From Archaeoglobus sp. UBA230 (GTDB lineage Archaea; Halobacteriota; Archaeoglobi; Archaeoglobales; Archaeoglobaceae): DNA of 64,000 nucleotides. The notes under the pieces were generated by a model, which was given only the letters and a program-made list of their open reading frames with translations, was not told the DNA's origin and did not search any database. Made by a program: the position numbers and the translations under genes. The stretch is from assembly GCA_002507545.1 (NCBI GenBank), contig DAVR01000029.1, forward strand, positions 62,001-126,000, read 5' to 3'. Below, piece by piece: positions 8,639 through 17,347 of this stretch; the stretch's first letter is position 1; each line of letters opens with the position of its first letter.

Positions 8639-10011
8639 TATTTCACCTCCCAGTTTCCGGGATTCATTATGCCATGAGGGTCAAGCAAATCCATTACCCT
8701 TTTCATCAGAATCTTTGCCCCCTCATCCATCCTTTCAAGTATTAGTTGCTGTGCAGGCTCTTCTGCCTTCCACGGAATTCCTCCCATCTCCAGAACTGCA
8801 AGGTTAGTCTCGTGCAAAGCCTTTCTCGCCTTTTCCACATCTTCATCATCAGCCCTGTTGAAGGGATAGGCATACGCGAACATCATGCAGTGAGATCGGC
8901 CAATTATCCTGACACTGAAAGCCCAGTCCACTCCAAGCTTCTCAACAATCTCCAGACCTTTTCTGTATGCTTTATCAAACAGATCAACAGGCAGAATTGC
9001 TCCAACATACTCAAACCCCCCTCCCTTCCTGACGTCTGCAAATCTGACAAGTTGAGACATTGGCTCCTGAAGAAACGTTGCCTTCATTCCTGGCGTGAGG
9101 TAAAGAAAACCGCCCTCCTTCTGTTTTATGTAGTCTCTAAGCGCATTACGGATGATCCTTTCCTTAAACTTAAGCTCCTCCTCGCTATCAGCCGTGATGT
9201 AAATCGTAGTGTGCTGGAATCCCTCAGCCCATTCCGGTCTTGGCTGTGCCCAGACAGTAATGTCCTCAGCCATTTCAGTGTGAGCAACTCTCCAGATTAC
9301 ATCACTCACGTAGGATGGATTTTCGGTTACGAAAATCATGACATCTCTGTAGCGATGCTTCGGGAACAGCTTGATTCCGAGCTTTGTAACTATCCCTGTC
9401 CTTCCGAACCAGCCGATAAACAAGCCCGCGAGGTCGGGCAGGGGGGAGCGAGAGAACCAGTAGGGAGAGATGCTGCAGGAACCAACTCTGCAAATCTCAC
9501 CAGTAGGGAGAACTACCTCCATCCCAGTTACCATCTCAGAGTGAAAGCCATACATCTGAGAAAGCCTTCCGGAACCATGGATCAGTGCGTTGGCAGTGAC
9601 GGTGGCTATTGGTGGTGCGTCTGGAGTTGACAGGCGTAGATTCGGGTAGTTTCTTTCCAGATAAGCCTTGAGCATACCCTCGGTTACTCCAGCCTCAATC
9701 ACAGCGTATCTTGCCTTCTCATTCACCTCGAGGATACTGTCCATCCTCTTCATGTCCATAACTATTCCTCCCTTCAGCGGTCTTACAAGTCCACTGAGAG
9801 CTAAAGCCCCACCCATAGGTACGATCGGAATTTTGTGTTTGTTCGCCACTACCACAATCTTCTGAACCTCCTCAGTTGTTTTCGGCATCACAACGTAGTC
9901 AGGCTCTGTTGCTGGCATCGTGCCCGGGTCAGAGGAGTAGATGTGAAGCTCCTCTGGCTCTTTTGAAACATACTCTTCTCCAACAATCGCCTTAAGCTCC
10001 TCGTAAACCAT
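8638..10011 (-). CDS. FAD-binding oxidoreductase (GlcD/D-lactate dehydrogenase family)
   Basis: About 457 residues. The N-terminal FAD-binding type 4 (PCMH) domain shows VVMPKTTEEVQKIV, PIVPMGGALALSG and the HGSGRLSQMYG region. The C-terminal half is the FAD-oxidase C domain ending in LLDPHGIMNPGNW, the classic GlcD tail. It should oxidise a 2-hydroxy acid or similar C-OH substrate. I place the start at the ATG at 10011, one base after the stop of the preceding gene; an upstream extension would overlap that gene. Sandwiched between two CCG Fe-S proteins and downstream of an aldehyde oxidoreductase, it probably belongs to one multi-subunit redox complex. The exact substrate is not deducible. 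Confidence 0.88.
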   Translation of the reverse strand: MVYEELKAIVGEEYVSKEPEELHIYSSDPGTMPATEPDYVVMPKTTEEVQKIVVVANKHKIPIVPMGGALALSGLVRPLKGGIVMDMKRMDSILEVNEKARYAVIEAGVTEGMLKAYLERNYPNLRLSTPDAPPIATVTANALIHGSGRLSQMYGFHSEMVTGMEVVLPTGEICRVGSCSISPYWFSRSPLPDLAGLFIGWFGRTGIVTKLGIKLFPKHRYRDVMIFVTENPSYVSDVIWRVAHTEMAEDITVWAQPRPEWAEGFQHTTIYITADSEEELKFKERIIRNALRDYIKQKEGGFLYLTPGMKATFLQEPMSQLVRFADVRKGGGFEYVGAILPVDLFDKAYRKGLEIVEKLGVDWAFSVRIIGRSHCMMFAYAYPFNRADDEDVEKARKALHETNLAVLEMGGIPWKAEEPAQQLILERMDEGAKILMKRVMDLLDPHGIMNPGNWEVK

Positions 10012-10012
10012 C

Positions 10013-11044
10013 TCAACCACGCCCCGGAAGTCTTGGCATCTCACCAACTGCGAGCCTGCATAAGTCACTGACGAGGATCGGCATCAGACCTGCTTTCGCA
10101 GACCTCTCAGCCAGAGCAACATAGCACATCGGACAGTTGAAGACTGCGAATCTTGCACCAGATTTTGCCATATCATCAACATTCTTCTTCTGAATTTCAT
10201 CAGCAAACTCGTCTTCTCCCCACATTTTGAAAACAGCACCACAGCAAATCCCATTTTCGCGATCGTACTCTCTTTCAACTCTCTCAACACCTATAAGCTC
10301 GAAAATATCATCAAGCACTCTATCAGTTTCAGGACTCAGTCTGTTCGAGCAATTACGCTGATACGCGACCTTTACATTCAGCTTTCTAATGCTGTCCTCA
10401 TGCTCTTTCAGCCAGTTATAGAGGTACTCGTAAAGATGCACAGTTTTGAAAGGCACCTCAAGTCCATAGGCCTTGGCGTAGGAGTTGAAAAATCCATAGC
10501 ACTCATCGTGGAAGCATACAAGCTCCTCAACCCCATATTTCCTCACATTCTCTATTGTCTGCTGCGCCCTCTCCTTTATCACAGACATATTGGCGAAATG
10601 CAAATACACAAGGTTACAGAATACCTGTCTCCCCATTATCACAGGCAGACCTTCAAACAGTTTACTTCTCACATTGTCCTTCAGATCGGGGAAGAGGCAG
10701 AGAGATAGGGCTTTCTCGCCCACCCCTGTTATTGATGCGATATCCTTCTCTCTCGGAGCATACATCTTCAAAAGCTGCTTTGCAATTGGTTTGGGGGCAA
10801 GATTAATCCCATACTCCTCCTGAAGCTCGACTATGCGGTAAAAGGGATGGTTGTCGTAGGGACAGTATTCTTCACAGGAATAGCAGGTTTTGCACTCCTC
10901 AAGAACTTTGCTGTACTCTCCTTTAGCGATTTTAATTCTCTCCTCCCTCGCAGACTCAAAATCATAATTCAGATACTGACATTTCGTCAAACAGGCATAG
11001 CTGTCGCAGCTAAAACACCTGTCTGGATCAAATTTCAGGTTCAT
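10013..11044 (-). CDS. CCG-domain iron-sulfur protein, second subunit (HdrD-like)
   Basis: 343 residues. N-terminal cysteine clusters CFSCDSYACLTKC and CKTCYSCEEYC resemble two 4Fe-4S sites. Two CCG-type regions follow: a partial one near FCNLVYLHFAN...CFHDECYGFF, and a complete one with YQRNCSNRL, GICCGAVF and NCPMCYVAL. It differs clearly from the CCG protein two genes downstream, so the pair is not a recent duplication. Its stop is followed after one base by the ATG of the FAD dehydrogenase. It is likely the second electron-transfer subunit of the same complex. Confidence 0.83.
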   Translation of the reverse strand: MNLKFDPDRCFSCDSYACLTKCQYLNYDFESAREERIKIAKGEYSKVLEECKTCYSCEEYCPYDNHPFYRIVELQEEYGINLAPKPIAKQLLKMYAPREKDIASITGVGEKALSLCLFPDLKDNVRSKLFEGLPVIMGRQVFCNLVYLHFANMSVIKERAQQTIENVRKYGVEELVCFHDECYGFFNSYAKAYGLEVPFKTVHLYEYLYNWLKEHEDSIRKLNVKVAYQRNCSNRLSPETDRVLDDIFELIGVERVEREYDRENGICCGAVFKMWGEDEFADEIQKKNVDDMAKSGARFAVFNCPMCYVALAERSAKAGLMPILVSDLCRLAVGEMPRLPGRG

Positions 11045-11048
11045 AACA

Positions 11049-12782
11049 TCACCTCCTCATAAACTCCTCCAAACCCATCTCCCTGTAATACTCATCCATC
11101 ATCCTCTCCACATCCTCCTTAGTTAGTGGTTCGCCAGTAACGTAATCCCGAAAACCGTCATCAAACCAGTCCTCAGGTGGTAAATCATCTTCCCGCGTGA
11201 AACCAGCCCTGAAGTTTGCAAGCTTTAGCATCCTCCATATCTCCCTTGCCTTATCCAAGAGCTGATTCTTGCTCATCTCGATTCCGGTGGCAGCAGAGTA
11301 TAGTTCAGCGCAAATGTCAGCACTGTAGAAGCGATTGATCTGAGCCCTCGCACATATGCCGAGAGAGGCGAGGATTGTGAACCAGATGTGGGAGTGGCAG
11401 AGCAGCTTTCCGATCTTAATTCCACTGCTCAAAATTTCCCCTATTTTTTCATCTGGTATACCCATTCTGGCAAGGTGCTTTCTGAAGCTCTCTGGGGGTC
11501 TCTTGGCGAAATAAGTTGGAGAACCGCCAGCAGCAACATGAGGGCCACGAGGGTCGAGGATTTGGCCAAGCTCCATCGTGCCGAAGAGGTTCCATATCAA
11601 TGGCCCTTTGGGAGTTGTGTAAGCCCTCATACCTTTAACAACGCTTTTTGGTTTGACTCCAAATTTCCTCTCCATCTCAGCAAAGCCGTTGGCGAGCAAA
11701 TCTCCGGTGCCTTCTCGAGAGGCAATCTTCTTCGCCCAGAATAGCATTGAGTCAAGAGATGTGAAATCTATCTCACTATCAAGTTCAAGCTTCCCTTTCT
11801 CGCTCAGTTCCTTTGCAAAGTTGAGAATCCCCAAAAATTCGAACATGTCCATTCCGTAGTCATCGAGTTTTGCTGTAAGTCTCATCGCATCCTTGTAGTT
11901 CATGCCCATAACAGCCGGTGTCATCAAATTTACGGCCGAGGTTGTGTAAATCTCCCCTCCATCAAGCTCAAGGACATCCTTGTCCCCTATTGGACACGAA
12001 ACACAGGCTATTCTCCTCTTTCTGAGCTTCAGATAAACGTCTCGCGGAATCGCTGGAAGAGATTTTAGCAGACCGAGTTCCTGCCATTCCTTGAGGTAGG
12101 GGTAGCTTTTCATTCTTTCAAGCAGCTCCTTAACGGCTTTATCGAACCTCTTCCTATCCTTAACTTCAACACTTCCGCTTCCTCTGACGAACAAAGCCTT
12201 GAGATTCTTCGATCCCATTACAGCCCCAATACCTCCTCTTCCAACAGTTGAAAGTCTGTCAATATACATCATCGAGAACCTGACGAGGTTCTCCCCAGCC
12301 TGACCTACTGCCAGAATTCCTCCCTCGCCGCATTCCTCCCATATCTTCTCGCACGTCTCGTTAATTCCCGAACCCCAGATGTCTTCAGCGTCACGGATAT
12401 CAATATCATCATCCTCTATTCTGATAAAAACTGGTTTGTCCGCTTTTCCTTCAATTATCACCGCATCGTATCCTGCAAATTTAAGATTGCATGCAAAGGT
12501 AGCCCCTCCACCACCGCCCCATCCAATAGCCCCATTTGCGGGTAGCTTGGTGAAGGCGTAAATTCTCGATGTTGCAGGAGCGTTTGTTCCAACAAGTGCT
12601 CCAGCACCGATTATGAGTGGATTTAAAGGACTTAGAGGAGTCACTTCAGACTTAATAAGATCGCAGGCAAGTTTTGCACACAACCCGAACCCGCCGATGT
12701 AGTCCTTGGCTAAATCGGCATCATATTTGTTAATTTTGCGATTAGTTAAATCAACACGGAGAATTTTTCCAGCAAAGCTCAT
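11049..12782 (-). CDS. Aldehyde:ferredoxin oxidoreductase (tungstopterin, AOR family)
   Basis: About 577 residues with the full AOR layout. The N-terminal tungstopterin-binding domain has YIGGFGLCAKLACDLI, GAGALVGTNAPATSRI, the glycine-rich WGGGGGATFACNLKFAGYD and DRLSTVGRGGIGAVMGSKN. The cluster region CVSCPIGDKD lies mid-protein, with the distal cysteine in LGICARAQINRF. The normal CxxCxxxC has an Asp in place of the third Cys (codon GAC). Start taken at the ATG at 12782, which overlaps the ferredoxin stop as ATGA; a longer frame would begin inside the ferredoxin gene. It oxidises an aldehyde to acid, passing electrons to the ferredoxin encoded just upstream. The modABC-type transporter at 57.5-59.7 kb could supply tungstate. 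Confidence 0.93.
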   Translation of the reverse strand: MSFAGKILRVDLTNRKINKYDADLAKDYIGGFGLCAKLACDLIKSEVTPLSPLNPLIIGAGALVGTNAPATSRIYAFTKLPANGAIGWGGGGGATFACNLKFAGYDAVIIEGKADKPVFIRIEDDDIDIRDAEDIWGSGINETCEKIWEECGEGGILAVGQAGENLVRFSMMYIDRLSTVGRGGIGAVMGSKNLKALFVRGSGSVEVKDRKRFDKAVKELLERMKSYPYLKEWQELGLLKSLPAIPRDVYLKLRKRRIACVSCPIGDKDVLELDGGEIYTTSAVNLMTPAVMGMNYKDAMRLTAKLDDYGMDMFEFLGILNFAKELSEKGKLELDSEIDFTSLDSMLFWAKKIASREGTGDLLANGFAEMERKFGVKPKSVVKGMRAYTTPKGPLIWNLFGTMELGQILDPRGPHVAAGGSPTYFAKRPPESFRKHLARMGIPDEKIGEILSSGIKIGKLLCHSHIWFTILASLGICARAQINRFYSADICAELYSAATGIEMSKNQLLDKAREIWRMLKLANFRAGFTREDDLPPEDWFDDGFRDYVTGEPLTKEDVERMMDEYYREMGLEEFMRR

Positions 12783-12979
12783 TTTACCATCTCCAGCGCC
12801 CCGTAAAAGCACTGTTCAACACACTTCCCACATTCATTACAATCTTCAGTGAATTCCGCTCTGTATTCCTTTATTTTTATCCTTGGAGTAGAAATGCTGA
12901 ATTTTTTGGTGTAAGTGTAAGAACAGATGAGCACACAACGCATACAGCCCGTGCAGTTTTCAGAATGGACAGCAATCAT
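12779..12979 (-). CDS. 4Fe-4S ferredoxin, AOR-associated
   Basis: A 66-residue ferredoxin with cysteine groups CTGCMRCVLIC and CNECGKCVEQC. The usual proline after the last cysteine of each group is replaced (SY, FY), as in several dedicated electron-input subunits. It is the first gene of the AOR operon and overlaps the AOR start by 4 bases. It is the likely direct electron acceptor of AOR and donor to the CCG/FAD proteins downstream. Confidence 0.85.
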   Translation of the reverse strand: MIAVHSENCTGCMRCVLICSYTYTKKFSISTPRIKIKEYRAEFTEDCNECGKCVEQCFYGALEMVK

Positions 12980-13087
12980 CCACGAATCCCTCCATCAGTC
13001 TTGCTTGTGTAGAAAAGACCTTACCCGGGAGACGGTAATGACAGTCCATGAAAGAATTCGTTAATTTTCCTTAAAAATTTAACTGAG

Positions 13088-14152
13088 TCAACCAAGTATG
13101 GTTATCAAAATCCCGGCAGCAACTGCAGAACCTATCACACCCGCTACATTCGGCCCCATCGCATGCATAAGAATGTGGTTGTGTGGGTCCTCCTCAATTG
13201 CAAGCCTCTGGACGACCCTTGCTGACATTGGAACAGCTGAAACTCCTGCAGCACCAATCATGGGATTGATCTTCTCCTCAAGAAATAGGTTCATAAACTT
13301 GGCAAGCAGTACTCCTCCAGCAGTGGCGGTTGCAAATGCTATAACTCCCAAGACCAAAACCAAGAGAGTTTTGTAGGTCAAAAAGCTCTCAGCTCTCATA
13401 GTACTCCCTATGGTCAATCCAAGAATTATTGTCATGATATTCATAAGTTCATCACTTGCTCCCTTCGCCAATCTATCAGTCACACCGCTCTCTCTGAAGA
13501 GGTTGCCTGTCATGAGCATTCCAACAAGAGGTAGTGCTTTCGGGGCTATGAAGCCAGTTATTATCATCGTTGCTATCGGGAAAACAACCTTCTCCCTCTT
13601 GGATACTATCCTAAGCTGCCTCATTTTGATTTTTCTCTCACTTCTCGTTGTCAGAGCCTTTATTACGGGTGGCTGAATAATTGGGACAAGAGACATGTAG
13701 CTGTAGGCTGCAACTGCGGTGGCTGCGAGCAAGTGGGGCGCGAGAATCGTGGTCGTGTAGATCGTTGTTGGTCCATCTGCTCCACCGATTATGCCTATGG
13801 ATGCCGCCTCTTGAGGAGTGAAGCCGAGAAACAGAGCAGATAACAGGGCAGCAAAAATTCCTATCTGCGCCGCTGCTCCGAGCAGAAAGGTTTTGGGGTT
13901 CGCCAGTAGAGGTGAAAAATCGGTTAAAGCTCCAAGGCCGAGAAAGATTAGCAGGGGAACAATTTCGGTGTGAATAAGATACTCAAGAAAGTATCCGAAA
14001 ATGCTCTCCTCCTCTTCCAGCCCTCCACCGGGAATGTTCACAAGAATCGCACCAATTCCAATTGGAACAAGCAATAAAGGTTCCATTTTCCGGTATATCC
14101 CAAGATAAACAAGTAGAAGACCCACGGTGATCATTAAAAGGTTTTCAATCAT
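13088..14152 (-). CDS. oadB: Na+-translocating carboxylic-acid decarboxylase beta subunit (OadB/MmdB type)
   Basis: A 354-residue polytopic membrane protein with about 9-11 hydrophobic segments. The conserved GIIGGADGPTTIYTTTILAPHLL region and the C-terminal MHAMGPNVAGVIGSAVAAG are signatures of the beta subunit that couples decarboxylation of carboxybiotin to Na+ export. The gene overlaps the biotin-carrier gene upstream by 4 bases, and the gamma-like subunit precedes that. The carboxyltransferase alpha subunit is not in this cluster, so whether the substrate is oxaloacetate, methylmalonyl-CoA or another acid is open. Confidence 0.9.
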   Translation of the reverse strand: MIENLLMITVGLLLVYLGIYRKMEPLLLVPIGIGAILVNIPGGGLEEEESIFGYFLEYLIHTEIVPLLIFLGLGALTDFSPLLANPKTFLLGAAAQIGIFAALLSALFLGFTPQEAASIGIIGGADGPTTIYTTTILAPHLLAATAVAAYSYMSLVPIIQPPVIKALTTRSERKIKMRQLRIVSKREKVVFPIATMIITGFIAPKALPLVGMLMTGNLFRESGVTDRLAKGASDELMNIMTIILGLTIGSTMRAESFLTYKTLLVLVLGVIAFATATAGGVLLAKFMNLFLEEKINPMIGAAGVSAVPMSARVVQRLAIEEDPHNHILMHAMGPNVAGVIGSAVAAGILITILG

Positions 14153-14577
14153 TCGATCACCGCGAGCACATCCCCCGCTTCAATCCTTTGCCCCTCCTTA
14201 ACAAGGATTTCCGAAACCACACCGTCCTTATGGCTGACAATTTCGTTTTCCATTTTCATGGACTCGACTATAATTATCGGATCCCCAGCCTGAACACGAT
14301 CTCCGGGCTTCACAAGGATTTTCAGAACAACACCGGGAAGCATGGATGTAACAACATCCTTTAGCTCCTCTTTTACTGAACTCTCGGTGGGTGTGACAGG
14401 AACTGGTTCCTCAAAGCTTTGTCCCGCAAATTCGGTTCTCTCCTGAATATCCTCAACAACGACCTCTGCCTCCTTCTCTCCCACCTTAACCCTGTAAAGC
14501 CCCTCCCTTAGCTTCTCAATCCCTACTTTGAAATCTGTACCATCAATTCTGATTCTGTAAAACTTCATTCCAACCAC
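14149..14577 (-). CDS. Biotin carboxyl carrier protein of the decarboxylase pump
   Basis: 142 residues. The C-terminal biotinyl domain carries VESMKMENEIVSHKDG, where the lysine of MKM is biotinylated, and ends in the usual EAGDVLAVIE. The N-terminal ~60 residues form a small beta-rich region as in OadA C-termini. A short linker (EEPVPVTPTESS) separates the two. It is a free-standing carrier and not fused to the carboxyltransferase. It overlaps oadB by 4 bases and the preceding OadG-like gene by about 13 bases. Confidence 0.9.
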   Translation of the reverse strand: MVGMKFYRIRIDGTDFKVGIEKLREGLYRVKVGEKEAEVVVEDIQERTEFAGQSFEEPVPVTPTESSVKEELKDVVTSMLPGVVLKILVKPGDRVQAGDPIIIVESMKMENEIVSHKDGVVSEILVKEGQRIEAGDVLAVIE

Positions 14578-14852
14578 CCCGTAGCATAAACTCTGGCATA
14601 CCTTTTCCAGTTTTCGGGACTCCTCACTTCTGGAACTTTAACGCTTTCATGCTGAATTATAGCTGCTGCTATAGCAGATAATTCAAGTTCACTGAAGGAA
14701 CTGTAATCGAGATTTTTAGAGTTATCTTTATTCTCCGATCTTCCACCTCCCAGAATCCTACCCATAACCCACATGACAAATGCCAGTAGGGATAGAACAA
14801 CGAAAACACCACCCATTCCTGAGACCGTGAGCATCAGGCCAATTTCATTCAT
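14565..14852 (-). CDS. OadG-like gamma subunit of the decarboxylase pump
   Basis: 95 residues with one N-terminal membrane helix (LMLTVSGMGGVFVVLSLLAF) followed by a hydrophilic tail including LSAIAAAIIQHE and a closing segment with tryptophans. This is the OadG/MmdD layout, in which the subunit anchors the complex. The assignment leans on position: first gene of the biotin carrier/beta subunit cluster with overlapping frames. Confidence 0.72.
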   Translation of the reverse strand: MNEIGLMLTVSGMGGVFVVLSLLAFVMWVMGRILGGGRSENKDNSKNLDYSSFSELELSAIAAAIIQHESVKVPEVRSPENWKRYARVYATGWLE

Positions 14853-14876
14853 CTCATTGCGAGCCAGTTGGAGAGA

Positions 14877-15515
14877 TTAAAAAAGTTTAGCATGCACAAA
14901 TAGGTGGTCTTTGTGATAGGGTTCAAGGTTTCCGTGCTTCATAACTTTAAATCTGCTCTTTATTTTTTTCAGCACATTATCAAAAACCTCTTCTGGTTCC
15001 ACTGTAGAATCAATGCTCCTTGCTTTTACCATTATAAGAATCTCCCCTCCTTTCTTCAAGAAAAACTCCGTGTTTCTCTCCAGAATATCCACTTGGTTTT
15101 TCTGAGCTATGTCCTGATAGATGAAGTCCACCTTCTCCACAATCCCGCTGTATTTCCAAGGCTTAGATGCGTCGAAGAGAAGGGGTATGATGTTGTTCCT
15201 CTCCCTTACGAGTTCAAGCAGCTTCTCGAAGGGCTTAGCCGCATATTCAACAGCATAGATGAAACCCTCATCAATGATATCGGCAAGATGGCTTAAAGTT
15301 GTGCCACTCGCTGCTCCAAGATACAGAACCTTCTCTTCTCCCTTGAAATCAATTGTGTATCCCTTCAGAATCATTGCAGCGAGCTTGCTCCTCCAAGGAA
15401 TCCACTCTCTAAAGCCATCAAAAACCTTCTCGCCGTAATGGCTGCCGTATCTACTTTTGGTCACAAGCATCCCGTCTGTGAGGTAAACGTTCCTCATTAC
15501 CTTCTCAAGCTTCAT
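14877..15515 (-). CDS. flpA: Fibrillarin-like rRNA/tRNA 2'-O-methyltransferase
   Basis: 212 residues, normal for archaeal fibrillarin. It is the SAM-dependent methyltransferase of box C/D RNPs. Seen: the N-terminal NVYLTDGMLVTKS, the SAM motif I LYLGAASGTTLSHLADI, motif II IYAVEYA, the DASKPWKY region and DFIYQDIAQKNQ. It overlaps the nop5 gene by 4 bases, the conserved archaeal pairing in which Nop5 recruits fibrillarin to L7Ae-bound guide RNAs. Confidence 0.95.
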   Translation of the reverse strand: MKLEKVMRNVYLTDGMLVTKSRYGSHYGEKVFDGFREWIPWRSKLAAMILKGYTIDFKGEEKVLYLGAASGTTLSHLADIIDEGFIYAVEYAAKPFEKLLELVRERNNIIPLLFDASKPWKYSGIVEKVDFIYQDIAQKNQVDILERNTEFFLKKGGEILIMVKARSIDSTVEPEEVFDNVLKKIKSRFKVMKHGNLEPYHKDHLFVHAKLF

Positions 15516-16294
15516 TTTCTTCTCAACTCCTCGTAACGCTTCCTCAAACTCTCATAAAGGCTTTCGTCAACTTCTCCCCTAAAATAGTCTATTTTTGCGG
15601 CTATAGCGATTTTTGCTGCAAGAAATCTTGCCATTTTTCCCCTCTTCGACTTCGGCAATGTTCTTATGAAGGGGTGGAGAAAGATTATGCCGTGTTTGGG
15701 AATCTTTGCTTTCTTACCCCTTTTCATTCTTGCAAACGCCTTGTAAAGGCTCTTCTCCGCTCCTATCACCTGAATCTTGCTTGCCGGTAGCTTTACAAAC
15801 CGCTCCATGCTCCCAGCTCTTTCAAGAAGCTTAGCAGCAACTTTTGCCCCTGCAATTTCCGTCAGGTTGGGAGCTATTTTGGTCATTATCTCTTCAATCT
15901 CTCTTTCAATTTTCTTTCTCAGATTTTTGAGTTCTTCAATCTTGTTTTCAAAGTCTGCAGCAATTTCAGTGTCTTTAACAGTCCTGATGTCCTCAAGCTT
16001 CTCATTCAGCATGTTTATTGCTTCCTCAACCTCCTCAAGAGCTTTCACGAGTGCAACCACGTATCTGTCCTCTTTCCTCAACTCTCGTTCTACGAGTCTC
16101 TCGGCAACAGCCAAAGCGACTTTCCTTAAGGAGGCGTAGTATCCAGTCTTTCCGCCAAAAACCTCGATTCCGACCTCAGAAATGCTGAAAGGAAGTGGTT
16201 CCTCATTTTCAGCATTAAGAAAGGATTCTTCGAGATTTGAACTCTTATCAACCCTTCCATCCTCGTAAATACCGAACCAAAGATTATACTTCAA
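15512..16294 (-). CDS. Nop5/Nop56-like C/D RNP core protein
   Basis: About 260 residues. The N-terminal fibrillarin-binding part is followed by a long coiled coil (EEVEEAINMLNEKLEDI to RKKIEREIEEIM). The Nop domain follows, with ITKIAPNLTEIAGAKVAAKLL, GSMERFVKLPASKIQVIGAEK and HGIIFLHPFIRTLP. The open frame runs 39 codons further upstream into the GHMP kinase gene. I chose the TTG at 16294, six bases after GAGGTG, giving MKYNLWFGIYEDG, since Nop5 proteins begin near this point. It is tightly coupled to flpA. Confidence 0.9.
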   Translation of the reverse strand: MKYNLWFGIYEDGRVDKSSNLEESFLNAENEEPLPFSISEVGIEVFGGKTGYYASLRKVALAVAERLVERELRKEDRYVVALVKALEEVEEAINMLNEKLEDIRTVKDTEIAADFENKIEELKNLRKKIEREIEEIMTKIAPNLTEIAGAKVAAKLLERAGSMERFVKLPASKIQVIGAEKSLYKAFARMKRGKKAKIPKHGIIFLHPFIRTLPKSKRGKMARFLAAKIAIAAKIDYFRGEVDESLYESLRKRYEELRRK

Positions 16295-17228
16295 TTTCAA
16301 CACCTCTGTTCCTCGCCTTTGTGATGTAGATCGAGCACTCAAAACCTTTGTCGGCAAAGTAATCCTCAATGTCCCTTGCAATACCTTTTGAGTTTGTGTC
16401 TGTAACTGCATATATCGCAGGACCGGTTGAGCTCATCCCGATACAATCTGCAAGGTTAAAGCTACCCCTGATTAACTCCCCATACTGCTCGACCTCTGCC
16501 TTCTTGAACCCGAGTTCCTGAATTCTTCTTATTGCCTCCCCGAATTCATCGAGATCCGCCTCGACCACCGATGGGAGCATTTTCATCAGAACTATGTGGC
16601 AGAGTTCCCTCACGTCATCAAGCGGTACAGGACAGTACTGCTGAAACAAATTTACCTCCTTCTTACCGGAAAAGCCCTTGAGGTTTGGCACTGCGATAAT
16701 AACTTCCCAGTCTGGGAAGTCGTGACGGGCAATCAGAGGTGCGGGTTTTGCTCTGCTTGCAGAAGAGGGCAGAAAGTCCTTTTTCTCTTTCCGAGAATGA
16801 CCTCCATCAACAACAAACCCGCCGTGGTCAAAAACAGCAACACCTATTCCAGAAGTCCCGCCTCTGCCCATTATCTCGGCAATTTGTCTTGTTGTCAAAT
16901 TCAATCCGTAAAGCTCGCTGAATGCCCTACCCACTGCAAGACTGATCTGAGTTCCACTTCCAAGTCCAACATGAGCCTCGTAGTCAGAGAGAACGTTTAT
17001 CTCAGCCCCCTTACCACAAAATTCCATCATTTTACTTGCCGAATTTTTAAATCTGCTTAAATTTAATGCAGAACCCTTTATAACAACATCTTCACTTTCT
17101 TTAGCGGTGAGTTCAACGCGAGGTTCATCCAAAGCCAACCCCACACCACCATCAACTCTTCCTATACTTCCATTGAGGTCAATGAGTGTGATGTGAATTC
17201 TTGATGGCGTTCTTAACCTTAATGGCAT
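16284..17228 (-). CDS. Beta-ribofuranosylaminobenzene 5'-phosphate synthase (beta-RFAP synthase)
   Basis: 314 residues of the GHMP-kinase fold. The glycine-rich loop HVGLGSGTQISLAVG lies near residue 85-100, preceded by an N-terminal RLRTPSRIHITLIDLNG typical of beta-RFAP synthases. The enzyme joins p-hydroxybenzoate/p-aminobenzoate and PRPP in the first committed step of tetrahydromethanopterin biosynthesis, which fits the Ftr gene in this window. Later conserved pieces: MGRGGTSGIGVAVFDHGGFVVDGGH and MSSTGPAIYAV. It overlaps the start of nop5. Although GHMP-fold, this family acts as a synthase and not a kinase. Confidence 0.88.
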   Translation of the reverse strand: MPLRLRTPSRIHITLIDLNGSIGRVDGGVGLALDEPRVELTAKESEDVVIKGSALNLSRFKNSASKMMEFCGKGAEINVLSDYEAHVGLGSGTQISLAVGRAFSELYGLNLTTRQIAEIMGRGGTSGIGVAVFDHGGFVVDGGHSRKEKKDFLPSSASRAKPAPLIARHDFPDWEVIIAVPNLKGFSGKKEVNLFQQYCPVPLDDVRELCHIVLMKMLPSVVEADLDEFGEAIRRIQELGFKKAEVEQYGELIRGSFNLADCIGMSSTGPAIYAVTDTNSKGIARDIEDYFADKGFECSIYITKARNRGVEIEV

Positions 17229-17313
17229 GTTTAGTAATCCATTGTAGGTTAAAAAATGCTTTCCAACGTTTATGAAATTAGTCTAAATAATTATTGTTGT
17301 TATGAAGTAAAGA

Positions 17314-17322
17314 TTTTAATAT
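17314..17322 (+). promoter_or_regulatory. Putative TATA box for the large secreted protein
   Basis: TTTTAATATA lies 26-34 bases before the ATG at 17348 in an AT-rich gap shared with the divergent RFAP synthase gene. This predicts a near-leaderless transcript. Confidence 0.4.
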
Positions 17323-17347
17323 AGTGTAATTACTTTAAGGGCATAGG

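Noticed and set aside
8746-9630. 294-codon plus-strand frame opposite the FAD dehydrogenase
   Set aside because: Antisense shadow: lacks domain signals, while the minus strand gives a full GlcD-family protein.
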